Positions 24,592 through 33,107 of a stretch of 64,000 bases of DNA are shown piece after piece. The DNA comes from Actinomadura graeca. GTDB lineage: Bacteria; Actinomycetota; Actinomycetes; Streptosporangiales; Streptosporangiaceae. The position numbers were made by a program, and so were the translations under genes. How positions within the stretch are numbered: position 1 is the first letter of the stretch; each line of letters starts with the position of its first letter. The notes beneath the pieces are model-generated. The model did no database searches and was not told the origin of the DNA. It worked only from the letters and a program-made list of their open reading frames with translations. Location: the NCBI RefSeq assembly GCF_019175365.1, contig NZ_CP059572.1, positions 1,240,001-1,304,000 on the forward strand, written 5' to 3'.

Positions 24592-25479
24592 TCACCGGCC
24601 GAACAGCGCCGCCGCCGAGTCGTGGCAGACGGCCCGGAGCCAGTCGTCGCCCAGGTCCAGCGCGGCCAGCGCCTCCAGCTGGTGGGCGTAGGCGTAGGGG
24701 ATGTTCGGGAAGTCGGTGCCGAGCAGGATCCGGCCCTCCAGCCCGAGGTCGCGGAGACGCGGCACCAGCGCGCCCGGGAACGACCCCAGCTCGTCGAAGC
24801 GGGTGAACGTCATCGTGGTGTCCAGGCGCACGCGGTCGTAGCGGTCCGCCAGGGCGAAGAAGCCCTCGTACTCCGGGGCGCCCAGGTGCGCGATGATCGC
24901 GGGAAGGGACGGGTGGCGGGCGAGGACCTCGCCGAACGGGCCCGGGCCGGTGAAGCCGTTGTGGACCGGACCCGACCCGGCGTGCACGACCGCGGGGGTC
25001 CCGGCCTCGGCGAGCAGGCCCCACACCTCGTCCAGCTCCCCGGCGCGCGGGTCGAAGCCTCCGACCTGGAGGTGCACCTTGAACACGCGCGCCCCCTCCT
25101 CCAGCGCGCGCCGGACGTACCCGGCGGCGCCCGGCTCCGGGTAGAACGTCGCGGTCGGCAGGCACTCGGGGACGCGGGAGGCGAACGCGGCGGCCCACTC
25201 GTTCAGCGACGCCGCCATGCCCGGGCGGTGCGGGTAGACGAGCGAGGTGAACGCCCGGACGCCGATCCCCCGCAGGAACGCGAGCCGCCGGTCCTCCGGG
25301 TGCCGGTAGCGGATGGGCGGCCACGGCGCCCCGAGCAGCGGGCCACCCTCGTCGAAGTACTCCCAGACCGCGCTCATCAGCCGCGGCGGCATGAAATGGA
25401 CGTGCACGTCGATCAGGCCGGGCAGCCCCAGCGCCTGCCAGAACGCCGGGACGGCCGAGTCGGAACGCGGTTCCACCAC
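24592..25479 (-). CDS. Amidohydrolase-2 family metal-dependent hydrolase
   Basis: 295 residues from GTG 25479; GTG 25476 is equivalent. TIM-barrel signatures of the ACMSD/amidohydrolase-2 group: DVHVHFMPPR at the N-terminus, FKVHLQVGG, VVHAGSG, IIAHLGAPE and the C-terminal GTDFPNIPY with the metal-binding Asp. Members decarboxylate or hydrolyse aromatic-acid or lactone substrates; the substrate is not predictable here. It is divergent from the lipid-kinase-like gene, with 55 bp between starts. Confidence 0.85.
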   Translation of the reverse strand: MVEPRSDSAVPAFWQALGLPGLIDVHVHFMPPRLMSAVWEYFDEGGPLLGAPWPPIRYRHPEDRRLAFLRGIGVRAFTSLVYPHRPGMAASLNEWAAAFASRVPECLPTATFYPEPGAAGYVRRALEEGARVFKVHLQVGGFDPRAGELDEVWGLLAEAGTPAVVHAGSGPVHNGFTGPGPFGEVLARHPSLPAIIAHLGAPEYEGFFALADRYDRVRLDTTMTFTRFDELGSFPGALVPRLRDLGLEGRILLGTDFPNIPYAYAHQLEALAALDLGDDWLRAVCHDSAAALFGR

Positions 25480-25534
25480 GTCCCAGACCCTAGGCGATCC
25501 GGGCCGGCGCCCGGCGCCGGGTAGTGTGGCGCGG

Positions 25535-26521
25535 GTGCGGAGCAAGGGGGAGCTTGAGGAGGCGATCGGGGCCGGCGGCCGCGCCGTGCTGGTGGTCAAC
25601 TCCCGCTCCCGGCGCGGCCGCCGCCTCTACGGGACGGCGCGGCGGCTGCTGCGCGAGGCGGGGCTGGAGTTCGTCCACGTCTTCCCCGTGACCGAGCCGG
25701 GGCGGCTGCGCGAGCTGTTCGCCGACGTCCTCGCCCTGCGCCCCGACCTCGTCGTCGTCGGCGGCGGGGACGGGACGGTCGCCGAGGCGGTCGGGCACCT
25801 GGCGCACCGCGACATCGCCCTCGGCGTGCTGCCGCTCGGCACCACCAACAACTTCGCGCGGAGCCTGGAGCTGCCGCTGGACCTGCCCGGCGCCGTCCGC
25901 ACGCTCGCCGTCGCCCGCCCCGGCGGCGGCAAGGTCGCCGACGTGGACGTCGGCTGGTTCGCCAGCACCGGCGACCCGCAGGACGGCGGGGCCGGCGGCG
26001 ACCGCGAGCACATCTTCGCGAACATGATCAGCATCGGGCTGTCGGTGAAGGTCGCCGGGAGCGTCCCGCACACGCTCAAGCGCGTCCTCGGCCGTCCCGC
26101 CTACGCGCTCACGGCCGCGGCGCTGCTCCCCCGTCACGAGGCGTTCACCGCGCGCGTCACGATCGGCGGCGAGACCCGCGAGCTGATGACGCACCAGCTC
26201 AACGTCGCCAACGGTGCCCACCACAGCGGTCAGCGCATCGCCCGCGACGCCAGCCCCGACGACCGGCTCCTCGCCGTCTACCGGCTGGGCGACGAGCGGC
26301 GGCTGCGGCTGGCGTCGGCCACCGCCCGGCACGTGCTGACCGGGCCGTGGCGGTCGCTGGACGAGGACGCCTTCCTCACCACCGCGCACGTGGAGATCGA
26401 GACCGACCCGCCGCTGCGGGTGGACGTGGACGGCGAGGTCCGCGGCCGCACCCCCGTGACGATCCGGCTGCGCGGCAACGCCCTGCGGGTCATCGTCCCG
26501 CAGGGCTTCGACGACACCTGA
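25535..26521 (+). CDS. Diacylglycerol/lipid kinase family protein (YegS/LCB5-like)
   Basis: 328 residues. The catalytic domain holds VVVGGGDGTVAEAVGHL, the nucleotide-binding GGGDGT motif, and LGVLPLGTTNNFARSL. The C-terminal beta-sandwich ends with DVDGEVRGRTPVTIRL. The family phosphorylates diacylglycerol or related lipids at the inner membrane face. GTG 25535 is 7 nt after TAGTGT (25522-25527), with no Shine-Dalgarno, indicating a leaderless transcript. Size and motifs are normal. Confidence 0.9.
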   Translation: MRSKGELEEAIGAGGRAVLVVNSRSRRGRRLYGTARRLLREAGLEFVHVFPVTEPGRLRELFADVLALRPDLVVVGGGDGTVAEAVGHLAHRDIALGVLPLGTTNNFARSLELPLDLPGAVRTLAVARPGGGKVADVDVGWFASTGDPQDGGAGGDREHIFANMISIGLSVKVAGSVPHTLKRVLGRPAYALTAAALLPRHEAFTARVTIGGETRELMTHQLNVANGAHHSGQRIARDASPDDRLLAVYRLGDERRLRLASATARHVLTGPWRSLDEDAFLTTAHVEIETDPPLRVDVDGEVRGRTPVTIRLRGNALRVIVPQGFDDT

Positions 26522-26567
26522 GCCGTCCCCGCCCGAGCGGCCCCGGCTCACGGATCCGGGCTCCCGG

Positions 26568-26597
26568 CCCTGGCTCCGGCCCTGGCCCTGGCTCCGG
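26568..26597. repeat. Short imperfect tandem repeat between convergent genes
   Basis: CCCTGGCTCCGG occurs at 26568-26579 and 26586-26597 within a CTGGC/TCCGGC-rich run. It may be slippage-prone; no clear hairpin terminator was seen here. Confidence 0.45.
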
Positions 26598-26603
26598 CTC
26601 CGG

Positions 26604-27713
26604 CTAGAGCACGCCCCGGGCGGAGAGCAGTTCCTTCAGGCGGCCGTGCGGGAGGGCCGGGGAGCGGTGCCCGTCCCGTCCGATCATGGTCTCGGCGCCG
26701 AGGAGGACGTTCAGCACGGCCTCCTCGACCGCCTGGACGACCGCCTCGTAGAACGGGTCGATCCGGTTCCACGGGACGAACCGGAGCGTGTCGTAGCCCG
26801 GGTCCCCCTCCGGGAAGCCGCCGCTGATCGCGCCCGGGTTGGCGGTGGAGAACGCCAGGAAGATGTCGCCGGACGAGTGCTGCCCGTAGGTGCCCGTACG
26901 GGCGAGGCCCATCGGGACACGGCGGGCCAGGGCGGTGCACTGGCCGGGCAGGAGCGGCGCGTCGGTGCCGACGACCACGATGACCGAGCCCGCCCCGGAC
27001 AGCCCGAGCCAGTCGGTGTCCTGCATCGGGTTGTCGTCGGCCATGTCCGCGCCGACCGGCACCCCGCATACCGTGAGCTGCTCGCGGCCCCCGAAGTTGG
27101 CCTGGACGAACACGCCGACCGTGTAGGCGTCCGGCCCGTGCTCCACGATCCGCGAGGACGTGCCGCTGCCGCCCTTGTAGCCATAGCAGTTCATGCCCGT
27201 CCCGCCGCCGACGGAGCCCTCCTGGACGGGTCCGCCGCGCGCCGCGTCGATCGCGGCGACGGCGTGCTCGGGGCGGACGTGGTCGCCGTGGATGTCGTTG
27301 AGGTAGCCGTCCCAGGTCTCGGCGACCACGGGCAGCATCCACTCGCGGGCGGACGGCCGCTCGCGCAGCGCCCACTGGATCGCGCCGCGGTGGCACGGCC
27401 CGACCGCGTGCGTGTTGGTGATCAGCACCGGCAGGGTCAGCGCGCCGGTCTCGGCGATCCAGTGCGACCCCGTCATCTCGCCGTTGCCGTTGAGGGCGTG
27501 GATGCCGGCGGCGCAGGGGTCGGCGAAGCCGGACCTGCCGCGCGGCAGCAGCGCCGTCACGCCGGTGCGGACCGGGCCGCCCCCGGCGGTCAGCGGCCCG
27601 TCGCCGGAGATCAGCGTGGTGTAGCCGACCTCCACCCCCGGGACGTCGGTGATGGCGTTGTGCGGGCCGGGCGCTCCGGGCAGCGGCAGGCCGAACGGGC
27701 GGGCGCGGGTCAT
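26604..27713 (-). CDS. P1-family (DmpA-like) aminopeptidase
   Basis: 369 residues. P1 peptidases self-cleave at a Gly-Ser bond; the new N-terminal Ser is the nucleophile. The site is visible as Gly242-Ser243 in LSGAGSVIVVVGTDAPLLPG, close to the position in DmpA. GSVGGGTGMNCYGYKGG and VFVQANFGGREQL are family signatures. Members release N-terminal D- or L-residues or cleave beta-peptides. ATG 27713 overlaps the stop of the upstream TetR gene (ATGA) and has GGAAGGGG upstream. The divergent APC permease suggests uptake and hydrolysis of an amino-acid amide or short peptide. Confidence 0.92.
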   Translation of the reverse strand: MTRARPFGLPLPGAPGPHNAITDVPGVEVGYTTLISGDGPLTAGGGPVRTGVTALLPRGRSGFADPCAAGIHALNGNGEMTGSHWIAETGALTLPVLITNTHAVGPCHRGAIQWALRERPSAREWMLPVVAETWDGYLNDIHGDHVRPEHAVAAIDAARGGPVQEGSVGGGTGMNCYGYKGGSGTSSRIVEHGPDAYTVGVFVQANFGGREQLTVCGVPVGADMADDNPMQDTDWLGLSGAGSVIVVVGTDAPLLPGQCTALARRVPMGLARTGTYGQHSSGDIFLAFSTANPGAISGGFPEGDPGYDTLRFVPWNRIDPFYEAVVQAVEEAVLNVLLGAETMIGRDGHRSPALPHGRLKELLSARGVL

Positions 27714-28330
27714 CGGTCCCCTTCCAGGTCATGGAGTGCGCAGCCGGTGGCGTCGGCGGCGGCGGCGAGCAGCAGGCGCGCGGCCCGCGCGGTGTCGAGG
27801 GTGGGCACGGCCATGACGATGTGCAGCCCGTACCCGTCCTCCAGGGCGACGAGGTTGCGGGCGATCGTGGTGGCGTCGCGGGTCAGCGTGAACGCGCCGG
27901 TGGCCGCGCCCGACTCCAGGATCCCGGTGTAGATGCCGACCTGCCGCTCGTACAGGCGGATGTGCTCGGCGGCGTACGAGCTCTCCCGGCGGGCGATGGT
28001 GCCGAGCTCGTACAGCAGCACGCACAGCTCGTCGTCCGGGCCGGTCGGCAGGCCGCTGCGGACCATCGCCGCCAGCCTGCGCCGCGGGTCGGGCTCGTCG
28101 CGCACGGCCGCCTCCCGGGCGGAGCAGAACCGGTCGACGGCCTCGCGCTGCACCTCCCTCAGCAGGTCGATCAGGGTCGGGAAGTAGTACAGGACGGCGC
28201 CGGACGACATCTCCGCCTGCTCGGCCACATCGCGCAGCCGCAGGTCGAGCACGCCGCGCTCGATCACCGCGCGGCGTGCGGCGGCGACGAGGGCGGCGCG
28301 CCGCTCGTGGGCCCTGCTCGGTCGTGCCAT
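27710..28330 (-). CDS. TetR-family regulator of P1 peptidase/APC permease
   Basis: 206 residues from ATG 28330; ATG 28339 is an alternative. The HTH, at about 8-52, includes LRDVAEQAEMSSGAVLYYFP. The ligand domain resembles the BetI/PuuR-like TetR group. It is co-transcribed with the P1 peptidase (4-bp overlap) and divergent from the APC transporter. The inverted repeat TCTGAA-N5-TTCAGA at 28342-28358 directly upstream is a candidate operator, so it probably represses its own operon and the permease until the transported amine or peptide is present. Confidence 0.88.
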   Translation of the reverse strand: MARPSRAHERRAALVAAARRAVIERGVLDLRLRDVAEQAEMSSGAVLYYFPTLIDLLREVQREAVDRFCSAREAAVRDEPDPRRRLAAMVRSGLPTGPDDELCVLLYELGTIARRESSYAAEHIRLYERQVGIYTGILESGAATGAFTLTRDATTIARNLVALEDGYGLHIVMAVPTLDTARAARLLLAAAADATGCALHDLEGDR

Positions 28331-28341
28331 GCCCGACATTC

Positions 28342-28358
28342 TCTGAAGATCTTTCAGA
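28342..28358. promoter_or_regulatory. Candidate TetR operator in the peptidase/permease divergon
   Basis: The perfect 6-bp arms TCTGAA and TTCAGA are separated by GATCT, 12 bp upstream of the TetR start. A separate 10-bp palindrome AAGAATTCTT lies at 28455-28464, nearer the permease. TTGACC and TTGATA with 17-bp spacing in the same region could be the permease promoter. Confidence 0.45.
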
Positions 28359-28481
28359 CAATTCAAGTCAGAGCTGAGATCAAGTAAGACGAGACCAGAA
28401 TGTTACACGGACCATCCTTGACCTGGGAGGCGGGTGTTCTTTGATACTCGTTCGAAGAATTCTTTGTCGAGGAGGTGCCCC

Positions 28482-29888
28482 ATGGCCGCACCCGAGGTCC
28501 GTCCTCCGGCCGCCGCCGACCGGCCGCCCGCGCTGCACCGCGGCCTGCGCACGGTCGGCGCGCTGCTCATCGTCCTGTCGGCGGTGACGCCCGCGTCCTC
28601 CGTCTTCATCATCGCGCCGGGGGTGATCTCGCAGGCGGGCACTGGAGCGTTCCTGAGCTTCGCCGCGGCAGGCGTCGTCGGCATCTTCATGGCGTTCGTG
28701 TACGCCGAGCTGTCGTCGGCCTACCCCCTGACCGGCGGCGAGTACGCGATCGTCGGCCGGACCCTCGGCCGGATGCCCGGCTTCGTCGTGCTGGGCCTGA
28801 TCCTCATCAGCCAGCTGCTGATCCTCGCGGTGATCGCGCTCGGCGTCGGCACCTACCTGGGCGTCCTCATCGACGGCCTGAACGGGCCGGTCGTCGCGGC
28901 CGTCACGGTGGTCCTCGCGACCGTCGTCGCGATCTTCGACATCAAGGTCAACGCGGTGGTCACCGGGATCTTCCTGGCGATCGAGATGATCGCACTGGTC
29001 GTGCTGTCCGCGCTCGGGTTCCTGCACGTCGAGCGCCCCTTCACCGACCTGGTGACGAACCCGGTCGTGGCCGGTGAGGGCTCCGGCGTGACCGCGGCGT
29101 CCGCCGGGCTGATCGCCGCCGCCACCGCGGTCGCGATCTTCTCCTACAACGGCTACGGCTCGGCCGTGTACTTCGGCGAGGAGACCCACGACGCGAAGAA
29201 GGCCATCGCCCGGACGATCCTGTGGGCCCTCGGCATCACGGTGGCGGCGGAGCTGATCCCGATCACCGCCGTCCTGCTCGGCGCCCCCGACCTGGACAAG
29301 CTGCTGCACTCGGAGAACATGCTGGAGTACTTCATCACCGAGCGCGGCGGCGACACCCTCAACACCGTGATCAGCCTCGCCATCGCGCTCGCCATCCTCA
29401 ACGCGGTCATCGCGATCATGCTGCTCACCGCCCGGCTGGTCTTCAGCTCGGGCCGGGACGGCACCTGGACGCCGAAGGTCGACGGCGCCCTCACCGCGCT
29501 CCACCCGCGCTTCGGCACCCCCTGGATCGCGACGATCATCGCCGGCGCCCTCGGCACCGCGGCGTGCTTCCTGGACGAGAAGTTCCTCCTCGTCGTCACC
29601 GGGACGTCCCTCGTCGCCGTGTACGCGGCGCTGTGCCTCGCGGTGATCGCGGGGCGCCGGAACGGGAGCACCGCCCACGCCGGGTACCGGATGCCGCTGT
29701 TCCCGCTGGCGCCGGTCGCGGCGCTCTGCGCGCTCGTCTACGTCATCTACCAGAACGCCAAGGACACCGAGGTCGGCCGTCCCAGCCTGTTCGTCACGCT
29801 GGGCGTGATCGCGGTGTCCGCGGCCTACTTCGCGCTCGTCCTGCGCCGCCGGGGCGGCTGGCACCTCAAGGGCGCCGAGGACGACTGA
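28482..29888 (+). CDS. APC-family amino acid permease
   Basis: 468 residues with about 12 hydrophobic helices. The first helix motif ALLIVLSAVTPASSVFIIAPGV and ELSSAYPLTGGEYAIVGRTLG (helix 2-3 loop) are APC hallmarks. It imports amino acids or polyamines across the cytoplasmic membrane by proton symport or antiport. ATG 28482 has a strong GAGGAGG (28469-28475) 6 nt upstream. It is divergent from the TetR/P1-peptidase operon and likely under the same TetR. Transcription ends at a large hairpin shared with the convergent PadR gene. Confidence 0.92.
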   Translation: MAAPEVRPPAAADRPPALHRGLRTVGALLIVLSAVTPASSVFIIAPGVISQAGTGAFLSFAAAGVVGIFMAFVYAELSSAYPLTGGEYAIVGRTLGRMPGFVVLGLILISQLLILAVIALGVGTYLGVLIDGLNGPVVAAVTVVLATVVAIFDIKVNAVVTGIFLAIEMIALVVLSALGFLHVERPFTDLVTNPVVAGEGSGVTAASAGLIAAATAVAIFSYNGYGSAVYFGEETHDAKKAIARTILWALGITVAAELIPITAVLLGAPDLDKLLHSENMLEYFITERGGDTLNTVISLAIALAILNAVIAIMLLTARLVFSSGRDGTWTPKVDGALTALHPRFGTPWIATIIAGALGTAACFLDEKFLLVVTGTSLVAVYAALCLAVIAGRRNGSTAHAGYRMPLFPLAPVAALCALVYVIYQNAKDTEVGRPSLFVTLGVIAVSAAYFALVLRRRGGWHLKGAEDD

Positions 29889-29898
29889 CCGCGGGCCA

Positions 29899-29945
29899 CC
29901 GCGGCGGACCGCCGTCCCGCGTGGGGGGACGACGGCCCGCCGCGG
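29899..29945. terminator. Bidirectional hairpin between APC permease and PadR genes
   Basis: 20-nt arms (29899-29918 and 29926-29945) pair at 18 of 20 positions around a 7-nt loop. They lie between the convergent stop codons at 29888 and 29947, so the hairpin can serve both strands. Confidence 0.7.
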
Positions 29946-29946
29946 G

Positions 29947-30504
29947 TCATCGCGGGTCCCCGGCCATGGTGTAGGCGCCGGCCTCCAGGCGCTCGATCAG
30001 CCCGCGGGTCCACGTCGCCGCGGACTCGGCGGAGTGGACCCACCAGCCGAGCAGCTCGCGGAGGTGGTCGCCGGCGTCCTGCTCCTCCAGGTGCGGGGCC
30101 ACGGACCCGCGCCACTCCGCCAGGCCGTCCAGCCGCTCGCGCAGCAGCCGGACGGCCTCCTCGCGCGTCAGCTCGGTGAGGAACCCGAGCCCGGCCGTCA
30201 GCATCTCGGGGTGCCGGACGTCGACCGTGGCGAGGGCGCACCGCAGCAGCCGCAGGAACTCCTCCCGGCCCGCCTCGGTGATCTCGTAGTCGGTGTGCGG
30301 CGGCCCGGCGTCGCTCTCCTCCACGTCGTGTGCGCGCAGCAGGCCCTCCTTGGCGAGCTGCTTGAGCGCGTGGTAGATCGAGCCGGGGTTCACATGGGCC
30401 CACTCGTCGGACCCCCACGAGATCAGCTCGCGCCGCACCTCGTACCCGTGCGCGCGCCCGAACCGCCGAACCCCTCCGAGGACCAGCAGCCGCGTCGTCG
30501 ACAT
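29947..30504 (-). CDS. PadR-family transcriptional regulator
   Basis: 185 residues from ATG 30504 (GGGGAAGG upstream). N-terminal winged helix (about 1-85) with LLVLGGVRRFGRAHGYEVRREL and NPGSIYHALKQLAKEGLL, typical of PadR. A C-terminal Vir-like dimerisation helix bundle follows. PadR proteins usually repress detoxification or transporter genes. The nearest upstream gene is the co-directional aldo/keto reductase, whose start is 900 bp away, so the target is not evident; autoregulation is likely. Confidence 0.9.
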   Translation of the reverse strand: MSTTRLLVLGGVRRFGRAHGYEVRRELISWGSDEWAHVNPGSIYHALKQLAKEGLLRAHDVEESDAGPPHTDYEITEAGREEFLRLLRCALATVDVRHPEMLTAGLGFLTELTREEAVRLLRERLDGLAEWRGSVAPHLEEQDAGDHLRELLGWWVHSAESAATWTRGLIERLEAGAYTMAGDPR

Positions 30505-30593
30505 CCTTCCCCCGTTCACCCGGCGCGCTCCGCTGACCGCGCCGGGATCAGGCTAGAGCGTCGGAGCGGCCGCGGCCCCCCGACCCCGTGCGA

Positions 30594-31469
30594 TCACGGC
30601 CGGTTCCTCAGCAGGTCCACGTCCGCGGCGGTCAGCCGGAGCCCGGCGGCGGCCATGTTCTCCTCCAGGTGCGCGGGGGAACCGGTGCCGGGGATGGCCA
30701 GCATGACGGGCGACAGGGCGAGCAGCCCCGCGAGCAGGATCTGCGGCACCGTCGCGCCGTGGCGGGCCGCGACCGCCCGGACGCGCTCGTCGTCGGGGAT
30801 GCCGAAGCCGCCGAGGGGGAAGTAGGGGGCGTAGGCGATGCCGTCGCGCTCGCACACCGCGAGGAGCCCGGCGTCCTCGGGCCGTGTCACGTCGAACCGG
30901 TTCTGGACGGCGGCGACCGGGGCGATGGCCCGCGCCTCCTCCAGCTGCGCGAGGCTCACGTGGCTGATGCCGAGGTGCCGGATGAGGCCCTCCTCGCGGA
31001 GCCCGGCCAGGACGGCGAAGCGCTCCCCGATCGGCTCGTCCGCCGGAGGCTCCAGGCCGCCGGGCCGCAGGTAGACGAGGTCGAGCCGGTCGAGGCCCAG
31101 TTCTCGCAGGTTGCGCTCCACCTCGGCGCGCAGTCCCGAGGCCGGGAGCTGGCCGGTGGGCGCCGGGTCGTCCGGGCCCCGGGACGGCCCGACCTTCGTG
31201 GCGATCACCAGGCCCGGCGGGTAGGGGCCCAGCGCCGTGCGGATCAGCTCGTTCGCGGCGAGCCCGTGCCGGTGGTAGAACGCGGCGGTGTCGATGTGGT
31301 CCACGCCCAGCTCGACGGCGCGCCGCAGGACGCCGAGGACGGTGTCGCGGTCGTTGGCGGGGCCGTTCCGCGTCGAGGCGGCCAGGCGCATCGCGCCGAA
31401 ACCCATCCGGGCGACCCGCAGGTCCCCGCCCAGGTCGAAGTGCCGTTGTGCGGTGATCTCGGTGGTCAT
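30594..31469 (-). CDS. Aldo/keto reductase
   Basis: 291 residues from ATG 31469. NADPH-dependent TIM-barrel oxidoreductase. Asp60, Tyr65 and Lys92 of the catalytic set are in GVDHIDTAAFY and VIATKVG. LDRLDLVYLR and VAAVQNRFDV are conserved strands, and the C-terminal PGTGSPAHLEENMAA binds the cofactor phosphate. Members reduce aldehydes and ketones; the substrate is unknown. It is divergent from a LuxR-type regulator (95 bp between starts), which may control it. Confidence 0.9.
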   Translation of the reverse strand: MTTEITAQRHFDLGGDLRVARMGFGAMRLAASTRNGPANDRDTVLGVLRRAVELGVDHIDTAAFYHRHGLAANELIRTALGPYPPGLVIATKVGPSRGPDDPAPTGQLPASGLRAEVERNLRELGLDRLDLVYLRPGGLEPPADEPIGERFAVLAGLREEGLIRHLGISHVSLAQLEEARAIAPVAAVQNRFDVTRPEDAGLLAVCERDGIAYAPYFPLGGFGIPDDERVRAVAARHGATVPQILLAGLLALSPVMLAIPGTGSPAHLEENMAAAGLRLTAADVDLLRNRP

Positions 31470-31564
31470 GGGCCTCACTGTGCCGGGCGGGCCGTCCCGG
31501 GACGGCCCGCTGGCAGCTTGCTGCCATTCCGCCGGTCCCGGACGTGCTGGCACACTGGACGGCG

Positions 31565-32242
31565 ATGGGCGCCGACCTCGACCGGAACGTGGTCCTGCGC
31601 GGCGAGGCCGAGCTGGCCGAGCGCGCCGGGCACCTGTTCGACGCCCGCGAGGAGTTCGTCTGCGCGGCGCGTGACCTGCGGACCTGGGCGCTGCCGGGGG
31701 TCCGCGAGGAGATCATCGCGAGGCGCCTGCGCCGCGGCGGCGCCGGGGCGGGCGGGCCCGCCGCCTTCAAGCTGCACAATCCGGTGGCGCTGGCCGACGA
31801 GGACTCCGAGCGGCGGCTCGTGGAGATCGCCCGGCACGGCCCGCGCGTCCGGATCTGCGCGACGCCGCTGCCGCACGAGACGATCGTCATCGACCGGCGG
31901 GTCGCGATCCTCGCGGGCCCGCCGCGGGCCGGGGTCCGCGAGTACACCGTCGTCCGGTCGCCGGGCGTGGTGAAGGGCGTGATCTCGCTGTTCTGGGCGA
32001 CCTGGGAGACGGCCGCCGACCTCGCCGACTACCGCCGCGGCCGCCCGCCCGCGCTGACCGAGGAGAGCCGCCGCATCCTGCTGCTGCTCGGCGGCGGCCT
32101 GAAGGACGAGGCGGCCGCGCGGCGCCTCGGCCTGTCGCTGCGCACCTACCGGCGCCGCGTCGCGGAGATCCTCACGCTGCTGGACGCCGAGTCCCGGTTC
32201 CAGGCGGGCCTGCGCGCGCACGAGCTCGGGCTGCTCGGCTGA
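31565..32242 (+). CDS. Regulator with PLD-like/TrmB-C-like sensor domain and LuxR-type HTH
   Basis: 225 residues from ATG 31565; GTG 31544 would add seven. The middle part (HGPRVRICATPLPHETIVIDRRVAILAGP) matches the sensor region of actinobacterial LuxR regulators that resembles a phospholipase-D fold. The C-terminal HTH is LGLSLRTYRRRVAEILTLLDAESRFQAG. The usual N-terminal TrmB helix domain is missing, so the protein is a short form. It is divergent from the aldo/keto reductase gene, its most likely target. Confidence 0.75.
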   Translation: MGADLDRNVVLRGEAELAERAGHLFDAREEFVCAARDLRTWALPGVREEIIARRLRRGGAGAGGPAAFKLHNPVALADEDSERRLVEIARHGPRVRICATPLPHETIVIDRRVAILAGPPRAGVREYTVVRSPGVVKGVISLFWATWETAADLADYRRGRPPALTEESRRILLLLGGGLKDEAAARRLGLSLRTYRRRVAEILTLLDAESRFQAGLRAHELGLLG

Positions 32243-32297
32243 CACCGCCGGGCGGACGGCCCACCGTGCGGCGGCGCGCCGCCCTAAGCTCGATGCC

Positions 32298-33065
32298 ATG
32301 CCGACCGCCTTCATCACGGGAGCGACCGCGGGCCTCGGCGCCGCGTTCGCCCGCCGCCTCGCCTCCGACGGGCTCGACCTGGTCCTCCTCGCCCGCGACG
32401 GCGAGCGCCTCGAACGCGCCGCCGCCGGCCTCCGCGACAGGTACGCCGTCCGGGCCGAGACGCTGCGCGCCGACCTGTCCACCGAGGAGGGCCTGGCCGC
32501 GGCGGAGGAGCGCGCCCGGGGGGACGTCGACCTGCTCGTCAACAACGCCGGCTTCGGCAACAAGGGCAAGTTCCTGGACGTGCCCGTCTCGGACGAGACG
32601 ACCATGCTGAGGGTGCACTGCGAGGCCGTCCTGCGCCTCACGCACGCCGCGCTGCCCCCGATGCTGGACCGGGGCCGGGGCGCCGTCGTCAACGTCGCGT
32701 CGGTGGCGGCGTTCACGGCGCGCGGCACCTACGGCGCGTCCAAGGCGTGGGTGGTGGCCTTCAGCGAGGGCGTGGCCGCCGACATCGCGGGACGCTCGCG
32801 CGGCCGGGTCCACGTGATGGCGCTGTGCCCCGGCTTCGTGCACACCGAGTTCCACGACCGCGCCCGGATGGACATGTCCGGCGTTCCGGACTTCATGTGG
32901 CTGGAGGACGAGGCCGTCGTGGACGCGGCGCTGCGCGACCTGCGGCGCGGCGCGCGGATCAGCGTCCCGGGGGCGCAGTACAAGACGATCGTGGGCGTCA
33001 CCCGGCTCCTCCCCCGCGGGCTGGTCGCCCGGCTGTCGTCCGACAGGGGCCGCAAGTACACCTGA
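32298..33065 (+). CDS. Short-chain dehydrogenase/reductase
   Basis: 255 residues. Classical SDR: cofactor loop TGATAGLGAAFARRL, NNAG at 82-85, and catalytic Ser135, Tyr145, Lys149 (NVASVAAF, YGASK). The sequence resembles the DltE/YqjQ-like group with a C-terminal extension (YKTIVGVTRLLPRGLVARLSS). NAD(P)-dependent oxidation or reduction of an alcohol or ketone; the substrate is unknown. ATG 32298 is 7 nt after TAAGCT (32285-32290), with no Shine-Dalgarno, so it appears leaderless. Confidence 0.9.
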   Translation: MPTAFITGATAGLGAAFARRLASDGLDLVLLARDGERLERAAAGLRDRYAVRAETLRADLSTEEGLAAAEERARGDVDLLVNNAGFGNKGKFLDVPVSDETTMLRVHCEAVLRLTHAALPPMLDRGRGAVVNVASVAAFTARGTYGASKAWVVAFSEGVAADIAGRSRGRVHVMALCPGFVHTEFHDRARMDMSGVPDFMWLEDEAVVDAALRDLRRGARISVPGAQYKTIVGVTRLLPRGLVARLSSDRGRKYT

Positions 33066-33107
33066 TCCGGCGGCGTGTCCCCGTCCCGGTTCCGGGATGC
33101 TTGGGGC

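Noticed and set aside
27729..28361. Alternative minus-strand frame overlapping the TetR gene
   Set aside because: Arg/Pro-rich, no motif; the frame ending at 27710 contains the TetR HTH and couples to the P1 peptidase.
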